Below are positions 1 through 6,811 of a stretch of 11,510 bases of DNA, in pieces. Made by a program: the position numbers and the translations under genes. This DNA comes from DASQUK01 sp035641315 (GTDB taxonomy: Bacteria; Actinomycetota; Acidimicrobiia; Acidimicrobiales; VFJN01). The DNA lies in contig DASQUK010000309.1 of NCBI GenBank assembly GCA_035641315.1, positions 1 to 11,510 on the forward strand, in the 5' to 3' direction. Every line of letters starts with the position of its first letter. Position 1 is the stretch's first letter. The notes below the pieces were generated by a model, which was not told where the DNA came from, made no database searches, and saw only the letters and a program-made list of their open reading frames with translations.

Positions 1-120
1 GAACCCCGTGGTAGCGGGGAGTGCGCGCAGTTCGCTCCTCGGGCGGGGGCGACTCCCATTGTTCAGTCGCCGACGCCCTCGGTGCATGGGCACGCGACCG
101 AACGCCGGGTGGCCTGGTCT

Positions 121-866
121 TCACTCGGTCCCTCCGTCGACATGGATGACCTGGCCATTGAGGCTGCGGCCGTCGCCGCTGACGAGGAATGCCGCGATGT
201 CGGCGATGACCGCGGGATCGCCCGGGTTCTCCAGCCCGGGTGCGACAGCGTTGACCGATGTGGCGGCCACGGACCTCGCCGGCGAGCACTCGTGTCATCG
301 CCTCCACCGCCGCGCTGCTCGCCGCGGAGGCGGCGTCGACGATCGGCAACGTCGAGCCGACGGCAGAGCCGGCAAGGTTGACGATCGTTCCTCCGTCACG
401 GAGGTGCCGCGCTGCCTGCCGGTTGACGAGGAACGTGCCCCGCACGTTGGTCCGCTGCAAGGCATCGAACCTGTCGAGGTCATGGTCGGCCACCGGACCG
501 AGGATGACCTGGCCGGCCGCGTGGACCAGGATGTCGATGCCCCCGAAGGCCTCGGTCGTCTCCACGAACATCCGTTCGACGTCGAGCTCGTCGGCGACTT
601 CGGCGCGGGATCGTGAGCGTGGTCCCGCCTGCGGCGAGGACCTCCTCGACGATGCTGTCGGCCGCACCCTGGTCCCGGATGTAGCCGACGACAACGGCGT
701 GGCCCCGGTTCGCGAGCTTGCGCACGACCTCCCGGCCGACACTCCGCGAGCCGCCGGTGACGATCGCGACGCGGTCAGTGCAGATGGCGTCGTGGTAGTG
801 CGTGATCAAGCCGTCAGACTGGGCCGCGACCGCCGACCGTCGCACCAGGGGACTCCCGGGTGTCAT
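121..866 (-). pseudogene. Broken short-chain dehydrogenase/reductase (SDR)
   Basis: Read on the minus strand, this is a classical NAD(P)-dependent SDR in three frames. The first part carries the Rossmann motif TGGSRSVG after TDRVAIV. A one-base excess in the G run at 607-609 moves the reading to the frame giving VADELDVERMF, ILVHAAG and NVRGTFLVN. A second shift near 255-258 leads to VNAVAPG and the C-terminal NGQVIHVDGGTE, ending in TGA at 121-123. The active-site stretch reads SAASS where the family has YxxxK, so both catalytic Tyr and Lys are replaced by Ser. Between VNAVAPG and the GDPAVIADIAAFL helix roughly 25-30 usual residues are missing. The ATG at 864-866 gives an atypical extension of about 30 residues before TDRVAIV, with no start codon just before that motif. 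It lies divergent to the LAL regulator. Family assignment is secure; loss of function is inferred from the combined lesions. Confidence 0.85.
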
Positions 867-892
867 CCCTGGTCGTTAGCATTCAGGAGCGA

Positions 893-3664
893 ATGGCCGT
901 TGAGCGCCCGCCGCCATTCTGGGGCCGGAAGAGCGAGCGGCAAGTGCTGGACCGGCTGCTGGAGAATGTCCGCAGGGGCGAGAGCGGGGTCCTGGTCATC
1001 CGGGGTGAGGCGGGTGTGGGCAAGACAGTGCTCCTGCGCTACTGCGCTCGGCAGGCGGGGGGCTTTCGGGTCGCCCAGATCGGCGGGGTCGAGTCAGAGA
1101 TGGAGTTGCTGTTCGCCGGGCTGCATCAGCTCTGCGCGCCGATGCTTGACCGGCTCGCCGCGCTTCCGGAGCCCCAGCAGCATGCCCTGCGTATCGCGTT
1201 CGGGCTCTCGTCCGGCGATGCTCCGGACCGGTTCCTGGTCGCCCTGGCTGCGCTCGGCCTGCTGGCCGAGGTCGCCGCGGAGCGGCCGCTGCTGTGCTTG
1301 GTCGACGACGCTCAGTGGCTCGACGACGCCTCAGGCCAAGTCCTCGGGTTCGTCGCTCGACGGCTGCTGGCGGAGTCGGTGATGATCGTGCTCGCCGTTC
1401 GCGAACAGGCCCACGAACACCCGTTCGTGGGCCTGCCGGAGCTGCAGCTGAGAGGACTCCCCGAGCAGGATGCGCGTGCTTTGCTGGCGACTGTCGTCCC
1501 GGGCCGACTCGACGACCACGTCCGCGACCGGATCGTCGCGGAGACGCGTGGCAACCCGCTGTCGCTGCTGGAGCTGCCACGAGGCATGACCGCCGCCGAA
1601 CTGGCGGGCGGCTTCGCGCTCCCCGACGCGAGCGACCTTCCCGGCCAGATCGAGGAGCATTATCTGCATTGTCATGGCGTGCTACCTGAGGCGACGCAGC
1701 GATTGATGCTGCTGGCGGCCGCCGACCCGACCGGGGACGCCACGCTCCTGTGGCGCGCCGCCCAGACGCTCGCGACCGAACGAGACGCCGTAGCACCCGT
1801 GGAGACCAAGCAATTGCTGGAGATCGGCGCACGGGTGCGGTTCCGGCATCCACTCGTGAGATCGGCGGTGTATCGGGTGGCTCCACAGCAAGATCGCCAG
1901 GCGGTGCATCGGGCGCTGGCAGCGGCCACCGATCCGGAAGTCGACCCCGACCGTCGCGCCTGGCATCTCGCCGCCGCGGCACCGGGGCCCGACGAGAAAG
2001 TCGCCTCAGAACTCGAGCAGTCAGCCGGCCGGGCCCAGGCCCGCGGCGGGCTCGCGGCCGCGGCAGCGTTCCTCGAGCGTGCGGTCTCGCTGACGCGAGA
2101 CCCCGCGCGGCGAACCGACCGGGCGCTCGCGGCCGCCCAGGCCAACCTGCACGCCGGCGCGTTCGAGGCGGCTCTCGCACTGCTGGCTGCCGCGGAGGCC
2201 GGTGCGCTGGACGAGTTCCAGCGCGCCCGGGTGGACCTGCTGCGCGGACAGATCGCTTTCACCTCCAGCGTCGGAAGCGACGCCCCGCCACTGCTCCTCA
2301 AGGCCGCCAAACGCCTCGAGCCGCTCGACGCGAGCCTCGCGCGCGAGACCTACCTCGACGCGTGGGGCGCCGCGCTGTTTGCGGGTCGTCTGGCCACCGC
2401 CGGCAGCCTGCTCGAGGTCTCCCGGGCGGCAAGGTCCGGCCCTCCGGCGCCCCACCCGCCGCGTCCCGCCGATCTGCTGCTGGACGGCTTAGCTGCGCTG
2501 ATCACCGAAGGACGCACCACAGCAGCGCCTATCCTGAGGCGTGCGGCCAGCGCCTTTGCCTCCACGGAGACCTCGGCGGAGGAGGACTTCCGCTGGGGCT
2601 GGCTGACGACGGTGCCGTGCAACGCCCTCTGGGACGACGAGACGTGGCACGCGATCAACGCCCGCCAGCTCCAGCTTGCCCGTGACGCGGGTGCGCTCGC
2701 CTGGCTGCCGATCGACCTGACCGCATCGGCCATTCTCGTCGCGTGGTGGGGTGACTTCGCGGGGTCTGCTGAACTGATCGCGGAGGCTGATGCCGTCACC
2801 GAGGCGACCCAGACCCGCATCGCGCCCTACGGCGCCCTGCTGCTCGCCGCTCTCCGGGGACGGGAAGCCGAAGCCCAGGCGCTGATCCAGGCAACAATCA
2901 ACGACGCCAACGCCGGGGGCCAGGGAATCGGCGTCCAATACGCCCGGTGGGTCGCCGCCATGCTGTTCAACGGCCTCGGCCGCTACGAGCAGGCGCTCGC
3001 CGTGGCCCAGCAAGCCAGCGACGACACGCCGGAGCTGTTCCTCTCCGCGTGGGCGCTGCCCGAGCTGATCGAGGCGGCCACCAGGAGCGGCGAGTCCGAG
3101 CTCGGTGCCCGTGCTCTCGAGCGCCTGACGGAGGCCACGGCTGCCGCCGGCACCGACTGGGGGCTGGGGATCGCGGCCCGCGCACGGGCACTGCTGCGTG
3201 AGGGCGAGGCCGCCGAGGACTCCTATCGCGAGGCGATCGATCGATTGAGCCGTACCCGGCTCCGTACCGGACTCGCCCGATCGCATCTGCTCTACGGCGA
3301 GTGGCTGCGCCGCCAGAACCGCCGCCTCGACGCACGCGAACAACTGCGCACCGCCCACGACATGCTCACCGTCATCGGCATGGACGCGTTCGCCGAACGC
3401 GCCCGCCACGAACTGCTGGCCACCGGCGAGACGGTGCGCCAACACCAAGACGACACCCACGATGAGCTCACCCCCCAGGAGGCGCACATCGCCCGGCTCG
3501 CCCGGGACGGCCGCACGAACCCGGAGATTGGCGCACAGCTCTACATCAGCGCCCGCACCGTCGAATGGCACCTGCGAAAGGTGTTCACCAAGCTCGGAAT
3601 CAGCTCACGCAAGGCCCTCCACGACGCACTGCTGCCCCCAGGCCAGGACGCCGCACCCGCGTGA
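893..3664 (+). CDS. LAL-family (large ATP-binding LuxR) transcriptional regulator
   Basis: A 923-residue cytoplasmic regulator. The N-terminal part is an AAA/NACHT-like ATPase module: FWGRKSERQVL opens it, Walker A is GEAGVGKT (residues 38-45), and a Walker B-like LCLVDDAQWLD has its Asp pair at 138-139. A long Ala/Leu-rich helical middle (about 330-850) looks like the TPR-type sensor region of this family. The C-terminal LuxR/GerE helix-turn-helix (about 859-915) shows LTPQEAHIARLARDGRTNPE and then SARTVEWHLRKVFTKLGISS. Such proteins usually activate nearby or metabolic genes when an inducer and ATP are bound; the inducer cannot be read here. I prefer ATG 893 because AGGAG lies just upstream (885-889, a short 3-nt spacing); an in-frame GTG at 860 would add 11 residues. 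The gene is intact and divergent from the dead SDR, which may be its former target. Confidence 0.93.
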   Translation: MAVERPPPFWGRKSERQVLDRLLENVRRGESGVLVIRGEAGVGKTVLLRYCARQAGGFRVAQIGGVESEMELLFAGLHQLCAPMLDRLAALPEPQQHALRIAFGLSSGDAPDRFLVALAALGLLAEVAAERPLLCLVDDAQWLDDASGQVLGFVARRLLAESVMIVLAVREQAHEHPFVGLPELQLRGLPEQDARALLATVVPGRLDDHVRDRIVAETRGNPLSLLELPRGMTAAELAGGFALPDASDLPGQIEEHYLHCHGVLPEATQRLMLLAAADPTGDATLLWRAAQTLATERDAVAPVETKQLLEIGARVRFRHPLVRSAVYRVAPQQDRQAVHRALAAATDPEVDPDRRAWHLAAAAPGPDEKVASELEQSAGRAQARGGLAAAAAFLERAVSLTRDPARRTDRALAAAQANLHAGAFEAALALLAAAEAGALDEFQRARVDLLRGQIAFTSSVGSDAPPLLLKAAKRLEPLDASLARETYLDAWGAALFAGRLATAGSLLEVSRAARSGPPAPHPPRPADLLLDGLAALITEGRTTAAPILRRAASAFASTETSAEEDFRWGWLTTVPCNALWDDETWHAINARQLQLARDAGALAWLPIDLTASAILVAWWGDFAGSAELIAEADAVTEATQTRIAPYGALLLAALRGREAEAQALIQATINDANAGGQGIGVQYARWVAAMLFNGLGRYEQALAVAQQASDDTPELFLSAWALPELIEAATRSGESELGARALERLTEATAAAGTDWGLGIAARARALLREGEAAEDSYREAIDRLSRTRLRTGLARSHLLYGEWLRRQNRRLDAREQLRTAHDMLTVIGMDAFAERARHELLATGETVRQHQDDTHDELTPQEAHIARLARDGRTNPEIGAQLYISARTVEWHLRKVFTKLGISSRKALHDALLPPGQDAAPA

Positions 3665-3670
3665 CCGGTA

Positions 3671-3720
3671 GGACCCGGGCATAGACCCGGGCACACACGG
3701 GCGCGATTCCCCGCGCCTTG
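3671..3720 (+). terminator. Two hairpins after the LAL gene, putative terminator
   Basis: Within 60 bases of the LAL stop there are two stem-loops. The first is CCCGGG-CATAGA-CCCGGG inside a direct repeat of GACCCGGGCA (3672-3681 and 3684-3693). The second is GGCGCG (3700-3705), a 6-nt loop, and CGCGCC (3712-3717). There is no T tract, which is common for terminators in high-GC genomes. The terminator role is inferred from position. Confidence 0.4.
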
Positions 3721-3919
3721 AGCGCAGGCTCACTCCTGTGCGAAGCCAGCCGCCCCCGCCTCGCCACGCTCGAGAGGGCATCTGGCGGCGCTGAGTGCGT
3801 TCTGCCCCCGCCCCGTGCCGCGACGGGGGAAACAGGGAATTAGCGAGGGCACAGGAGACGGCATCGACGGCATCCGCGATAGTCATCGAGGACGCGAGCA
3901 TCTGCCCGAAGGAGACCCG
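3721..3919. other. Intergenic leader of the thioredoxin-like gene
   Basis: No gene is visible. The stretch holds a hairpin CCCCGT-GCCGCG-ACGGGG (3811-3828) and a perfect tandem repeat of GACGGCATC (3857-3865 and 3866-3874). It ends in a good Shine-Dalgarno AAGGAG (3909-3914), five bases before ATG 3920. No convincing -35/-10 pair was found. The hairpin could act in the 5' leader, but that is only a guess from position. Confidence 0.35.
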
Positions 3920-5008
3920 ATGTCTGACACCACGGGGTCAGCCGACCTCGCATCCGACGCCGCGACGACGCCCGACCCGCCGGGCAGAGCCGGCCTGATC
4001 CGCTCGATCGCCCATCGCTTGGCGGGGGAGCGACCGGCGCTGCCGGTCGAGGGGCGCCTCCCGTCGTTCGGGGGCGCGACGGGATGGCTCAACACCGACC
4101 CGCTGACCCCCGAGGGCCTGCGTGGACGGGTCGTGCTCGTGGACTTCTGGACCTACACCTGCGTCAACTGGGTGCGCACCCTTCCCTACCTGCGGGCCTG
4201 GGCAGGCAAGTACGGGGACGACGGGCTGACGGTGATCGGCGTCCACACGCCCGAGTTCGGCTTCGAACGGGACGTCGACAACGTCGTCATGCAGTCACGC
4301 CGCTTTGGCGTCGAATACCCGATCGCGCTCGACAGCGAGTACGCCGTTTGGCGCGCCTTCGCGAACCACTTCTGGCCGGCGGTGTACATCGCCGACGCGG
4401 AAGGCCGCATCCGCTTCCATCACTTCGGCGAGGGCGAGTACCCGATGACCGAGATGGTCATCCAGCAGCTGCTGCTCAACGCCGGCGCAGGCGACATCGA
4501 TCAGGACCTGGTTATGGTCGAACCTCGTGACCTGGAAGTGGCCGCCGACTGGGGGACGCTGCAGTCACCGGAGACCTACGTCGGCTACCGCCAGAGCACC
4601 GGCTTCGCCCAGGACGACGTCGCCCGCTTCGACCAGCCCCGCGTCTACACGCCGCCCCTGCGGCTGCCCCTCAACACCTGGGGACTCACTGGGACCTGGA
4701 CGGTGAGCGGCGACGCAGGGGTTTTGAACGAGCCCGGCGGACGGATCGCCTTCCAGTTCCACGCGCGCGATCTGAACCTCGTGATGGGTCCGTCGTCCCA
4801 GGAGGCATCGGTTCCGTTCCAGGTCTTCCTCGACGGCGAGCTCGCGCAGGACGCTCGCGGGAGCGACGTGGACCCCGACGGCAGCGGGACGGTGCGCGAC
4901 CAGCGCACCTATCAGCTGATCCGCCAACGCGGACCCGTTGCCGACCGCCTCTTCGAGGTCGAGTTCGAGGAGGCTGGCGTCGAGGCCTATTGCTTCACCT
5001 TCGGGTGA
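3920..5008 (+). CDS. DipZ-like thioredoxin-fold protein with CVNW centre
   Basis: A 362-residue protein in two parts. Residues about 40-195 form a TlpA/redoxin-type thioredoxin fold: LVDFWTYTCVNWVRTLPYL with the redox centre C81-V-N-W84, then VIGVHTPEFGFERD, and the cis-Pro region HFWPAVYI (Pro153). Residues about 215-362 form a beta-rich domain (WGLTGTWTV, VPFQVFLDGE) like the C-terminal carbohydrate-binding-like domain that follows thioredoxin in mycobacterial DipZ. The DipZ membrane domain is absent and there is no signal peptide, so it is probably cytoplasmic. The second active-site Cys is Trp, so a dithiol-disulfide cycle within the motif is not possible; a one-cysteine or non-redox role is inferred. 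As I recall, this CxNW form is common in stand-alone actinobacterial homologues. The start is set by AAGGAG at 3909-3914; an upstream in-frame ATG at 3815 lacks such a site. Confidence 0.88.
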   Translation: MSDTTGSADLASDAATTPDPPGRAGLIRSIAHRLAGERPALPVEGRLPSFGGATGWLNTDPLTPEGLRGRVVLVDFWTYTCVNWVRTLPYLRAWAGKYGDDGLTVIGVHTPEFGFERDVDNVVMQSRRFGVEYPIALDSEYAVWRAFANHFWPAVYIADAEGRIRFHHFGEGEYPMTEMVIQQLLLNAGAGDIDQDLVMVEPRDLEVAADWGTLQSPETYVGYRQSTGFAQDDVARFDQPRVYTPPLRLPLNTWGLTGTWTVSGDAGVLNEPGGRIAFQFHARDLNLVMGPSSQEASVPFQVFLDGELAQDARGSDVDPDGSGTVRDQRTYQLIRQRGPVADRLFEVEFEEAGVEAYCFTFG

Positions 5009-5202
5009 TCCTGCATCGGTGAGGGGTCACACATGTTCTCAGCGAACGCGATGAAGGGCCTGGCGGACGACGTGCAGAGCGCGGTCATTCCCGGCGCCGG
5101 CCACTGGTTTGCCGGTTTGCCGAGGAGGCGCCCCAGGAGACCCTGGCGGCGCTGACCGCGTTCCTGGCCCCGTACCGCGCCGGAGCGGCCGCGCCTCGGT
5201 AG
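5009..5202 (+). pseudogene. C-terminal remnant of an alpha/beta hydrolase, frameshifted
   Basis: From ATG 5033 the reading gives NAMKGLADDVQSAVIPGAGHWFA, typical of the C-terminal end of epoxide-hydrolase-like alpha/beta hydrolases, where GHW holds the catalytic His. The frame then breaks. An 8-bp tandem duplication (GGTTTGCC at 5106-5113 and again at 5114-5121) accounts for it: removing one copy restores HWFAEEAPQETLAALTAFLAPYR to the TAG at 5200-5202. Similarity may begin before the ATG, directly after the stop of the preceding gene and in the same frame (GEGSHMFSANAMK). About 250 N-terminal residues expected for this family, including the nucleophile elbow, are absent. As it stands it could encode at most a 40-residue peptide. 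Family call by recognition; the duplication is seen directly. Confidence 0.75.
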
Positions 5203-5226
5203 ACGACCGTGTTCGAACCCTCAGAT

Positions 5227-5295
5227 CGGCGTTCCTTCCTCGTCGGCGCGCCAACGCCGGCGGCTCGTTTCTGAATCAACGAGGAAGGTACGCCG
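5227..5295. repeat. 17-bp inverted repeat, one mismatch
   Basis: Left arm CGGCGTTCCTTCCTCGT (5227-5243) and right arm ACGAGGAAGGTACGCCG (5279-5295) are reverse complements except for one position, with 35 bases between them. Inside is a smaller CGGCG/CGCCG hairpin (5244-5248 and 5255-5259). It lies 25 bases after the hydrolase remnant, between converging genes. It could be a bidirectional terminator or the ends of a small lost element; the sequence does not decide. Confidence 0.6.
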
Positions 5296-5578
5296 CGCCA
5301 TCGTGCGAGTGACCGATCTACAAGTTCAGGTCATACCTCAACTATGCGGTACTGATTGGCCAGAGGGTCGGCTAGGTCAGCGAGGCACAGGGAGCAAGCT
5401 CGGGGGTTCGGGACAGCGGCTGGCTCGACGGTGGGCATGACGATTGCGGTGTCAACGGTCGAGTTACCGGGTCACGCTTCCGAGGCAGCGAGTGCGTTGG
5501 GCTCGTCGACATGTTCGACCGCCTCTCGGTTACGCTGCCGCTCGGTACTCGCCTTCGAGGGAGGCACGTGGGGTTAGG

Positions 5579-5604
5579 GTTCGTGTCCCCCCTCCGACAC
5601 GAAC
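5579..5604. repeat. Perfect 9-bp hairpin GTTCGTGTC/GACACGAAC
   Basis: Arms 5579-5587 and 5596-5604 are perfect reverse complements around an 8-nt loop CCCCCTCC. It lies about 107 bases past the stop of the minus-strand oxidoreductase and could serve as its terminator. Its right half shares the 12-mer CCCCTCCGACAC (5589-5600) with 7653-7664. Confidence 0.6.
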
Positions 5605-5613
5605 GAGTGTTCG
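5600..5613. promoter_or_regulatory. LexA/SOS-box-like palindrome
   Basis: CGAAC-GAGT-GTTCG (with a following A) matches the actinobacterial/mycobacterial LexA operator TCGAAC-N4-GTTCGA except at the outer left T. It overlaps the right arm of the 5579-5604 hairpin. No SOS-type gene follows on either side, so if it binds LexA it is an orphan site. It could also be part of the hairpin repeat by chance. Confidence 0.4.
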
Positions 5614-5710
5614 ATTAGGTGCTCGCGTTGATGTTTCGCCTCGGGCATCGGCGCGTCAAGGCCGCGTGTTGCTCGGCCCACGAGAGCAGTCACCGAATTG
5701 GAGAGTGCTT

Positions 5711-6739
5711 CTACGGCAGGGAAACGTGGTCGAAGGGGAGCGAACCGAGGAAGTCCCTGGCGTCGAAGGCTTGGCCGGCGGTGAGGGCGCCGGTGCGTGC
5801 GACCAGCCCACCGAGGACGCGCTCGGTCGCCTCGACCACGAGCGGGGCGCTGAAGGCGTAGATGTCGCGGCCGCCGGCGACGGCTCGACGTTCGGTCGTT
5901 CCGGATTTGACCACGACGTCGACCAGGAAGGTCTGCGAGGATCGCCCGCTCTCGTCGGCGGCGACCGGGGGTGACGGGTCTGGGTTGTTGACGTCGTTGG
6001 CTGCGGTGACGGTCATGTAGCTCCTCATGGCGGGCGTGGCGAGGTGGCGGGGGATGGTGACGCAATCGGCCATGGTGAACTCGGCCTGAACCTTCTGCGT
6101 CCCGAGCGGCGCCGGAAACCGCCATTCGTCGATCGGTGCGTTGTCGGTGCGGAGCTCGAGGCGTCCGTTGCGATAGGCGATGCGGCGTCCTTCGCGGCGT
6201 TGCCTCGAGACCTTGCCGGAGGCCAGCGTGCCCTGCGTCGGCCGCCAGCTGTTCAGCCCGTAGGCGATGGTGACTTCGTCGGCCGACGTCCAGCCCGGTG
6301 TCGCGGCGGTGGCCAGCAGGTCGCCCAATCCGCCGTAGAAGGCCATGGCCGGCACGACCACGATGCCGGCGTCGCGGGCCCGCTCGTCGTAGTGGGCGAA
6401 TGTGTCGGCGATGGCCTCGATCTCGGCCGCCACGTCCAGGTAGGGGATGCGGGTCCGGAGCGCCGCCTCGATCACCGGCGCCGCGGTCCAACGGAACGGC
6501 CCGGCGCAGTTGATGACCGCCGCCGACCCGTCCAGCGCGTGATCGATCGCGGTCGACGAGTCGACCGCCGCCGGGCGGATCTCCAGGTCGCGCTGTTCGC
6601 CCTCAGCGGCGGCCCGCAGCTTGTCGGGGTCTCGGCCCGACAGGACGGGCACCCAGCCGCGTCGACGTAGTTCGGCCACGACGAACTGTCCGGTATGGCC
6701 GGAGGCGCCGTAGACAGTGATGGTGCGGTTCGCAGCCAT
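5711..6739 (-). CDS. Saccharopine dehydrogenase-like NAD(P)-binding oxidoreductase
   Basis: A 342-residue protein opening with MAANRTITVYGASGHTGQ, a Rossmann beta-alpha-beta whose GxxGxxG lies at about residues 11-17. It continues with VLSGRDPDKLRAAAE (cofactor-binding second strand), VINCAGPF and IPYLDVAAE, the signature path of the saccharopine-dehydrogenase/trans-acting enoyl-reductase superfamily. The substrate is unknown; family membership does not imply lysine metabolism. ATG 6739 is chosen because the similarity starts there and no in-frame start lies close upstream; the open frame extends back to 7162 only as non-homologous sequence. The best Shine-Dalgarno (GGAGG, complement of 6759-6763) is unusually far from the ATG, with a hairpin between. 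Divergent from the AraC gene with a 72-bp gap, it is the likely target of that regulator. Stop is TAG at 5711-5713. Confidence 0.87.
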   Translation of the reverse strand: MAANRTITVYGASGHTGQFVVAELRRRGWVPVLSGRDPDKLRAAAEGEQRDLEIRPAAVDSSTAIDHALDGSAAVINCAGPFRWTAAPVIEAALRTRIPYLDVAAEIEAIADTFAHYDERARDAGIVVVPAMAFYGGLGDLLATAATPGWTSADEVTIAYGLNSWRPTQGTLASGKVSRQRREGRRIAYRNGRLELRTDNAPIDEWRFPAPLGTQKVQAEFTMADCVTIPRHLATPAMRSYMTVTAANDVNNPDPSPPVAADESGRSSQTFLVDVVVKSGTTERRAVAGGRDIYAFSAPLVVEATERVLGGLVARTGALTAGQAFDARDFLGSLPFDHVSLP

Positions 6740-6811
6740 GGCCGGCCACTGTGCCGGCCCTCCAGGTCGAGGGCTTGGACATTGCTGCGCGGTGTCGCCG
6801 GAGCCGACCCG
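6740..6811. promoter_or_regulatory. Shared divergent promoter/operator region
   Basis: This 72-bp gap separates the minus-strand oxidoreductase from the plus-strand AraC gene, so it must carry at least part of both promoters. It contains GGCCGGC (6740-6746), a 6-nt spacer and GCCGGCC (6753-6759), a perfect 7-bp inverted repeat abutting the oxidoreductase ATG. No confident -35/-10 pair is visible. The repeat is a candidate operator or a leader hairpin. Confidence 0.45.

Larger units (their letters stand above)
5203..5710. other. Gene-free stretch between convergent units
   Basis: About 0.5 kb without a convincing coding region; open frames here lack family features and good start sites. It holds the 17-bp inverted repeat at 5227-5295, the hairpin at 5579-5604 and the SOS-box-like palindrome at 5600-5613, each listed separately. 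Codon-like G/C periodicity is weak compared with the flanking genes. It may be the decayed site of a lost gene or mobile element. Confidence 0.5.

Noticed and set aside
996..2180. Long minus-strand open frame (394 codons) opposite the LAL gene
   Set aside because: It is Arg/Pro-rich with no family motif and lies wholly antisense to a gene with clear Walker and LuxR motifs; typical of high-GC shadow frames.
2489..3571. Minus-strand open frame (360 codons) opposite the LAL C-terminal half
   Set aside because: Antisense shadow without domains or a ribosome site.
5211..5224. GTTCGAACCC, resembling a tRNA T-loop
   Set aside because: Flanking bases do not pair as a T-stem on either strand, and no acceptor or anticodon arm can be drawn.
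5444..5974. Plus-strand open frame of 176 codons overlapping the oxidoreductase 3' end
   Set aside because: No recognisable motif, Arg-rich, overlaps a well-supported gene by about 260 bases.
6044..6670. Plus-strand open frame (208 codons) across the oxidoreductase
   Set aside because: Shadow of the Rossmann-fold gene on the other strand; composition is unlike a real protein.
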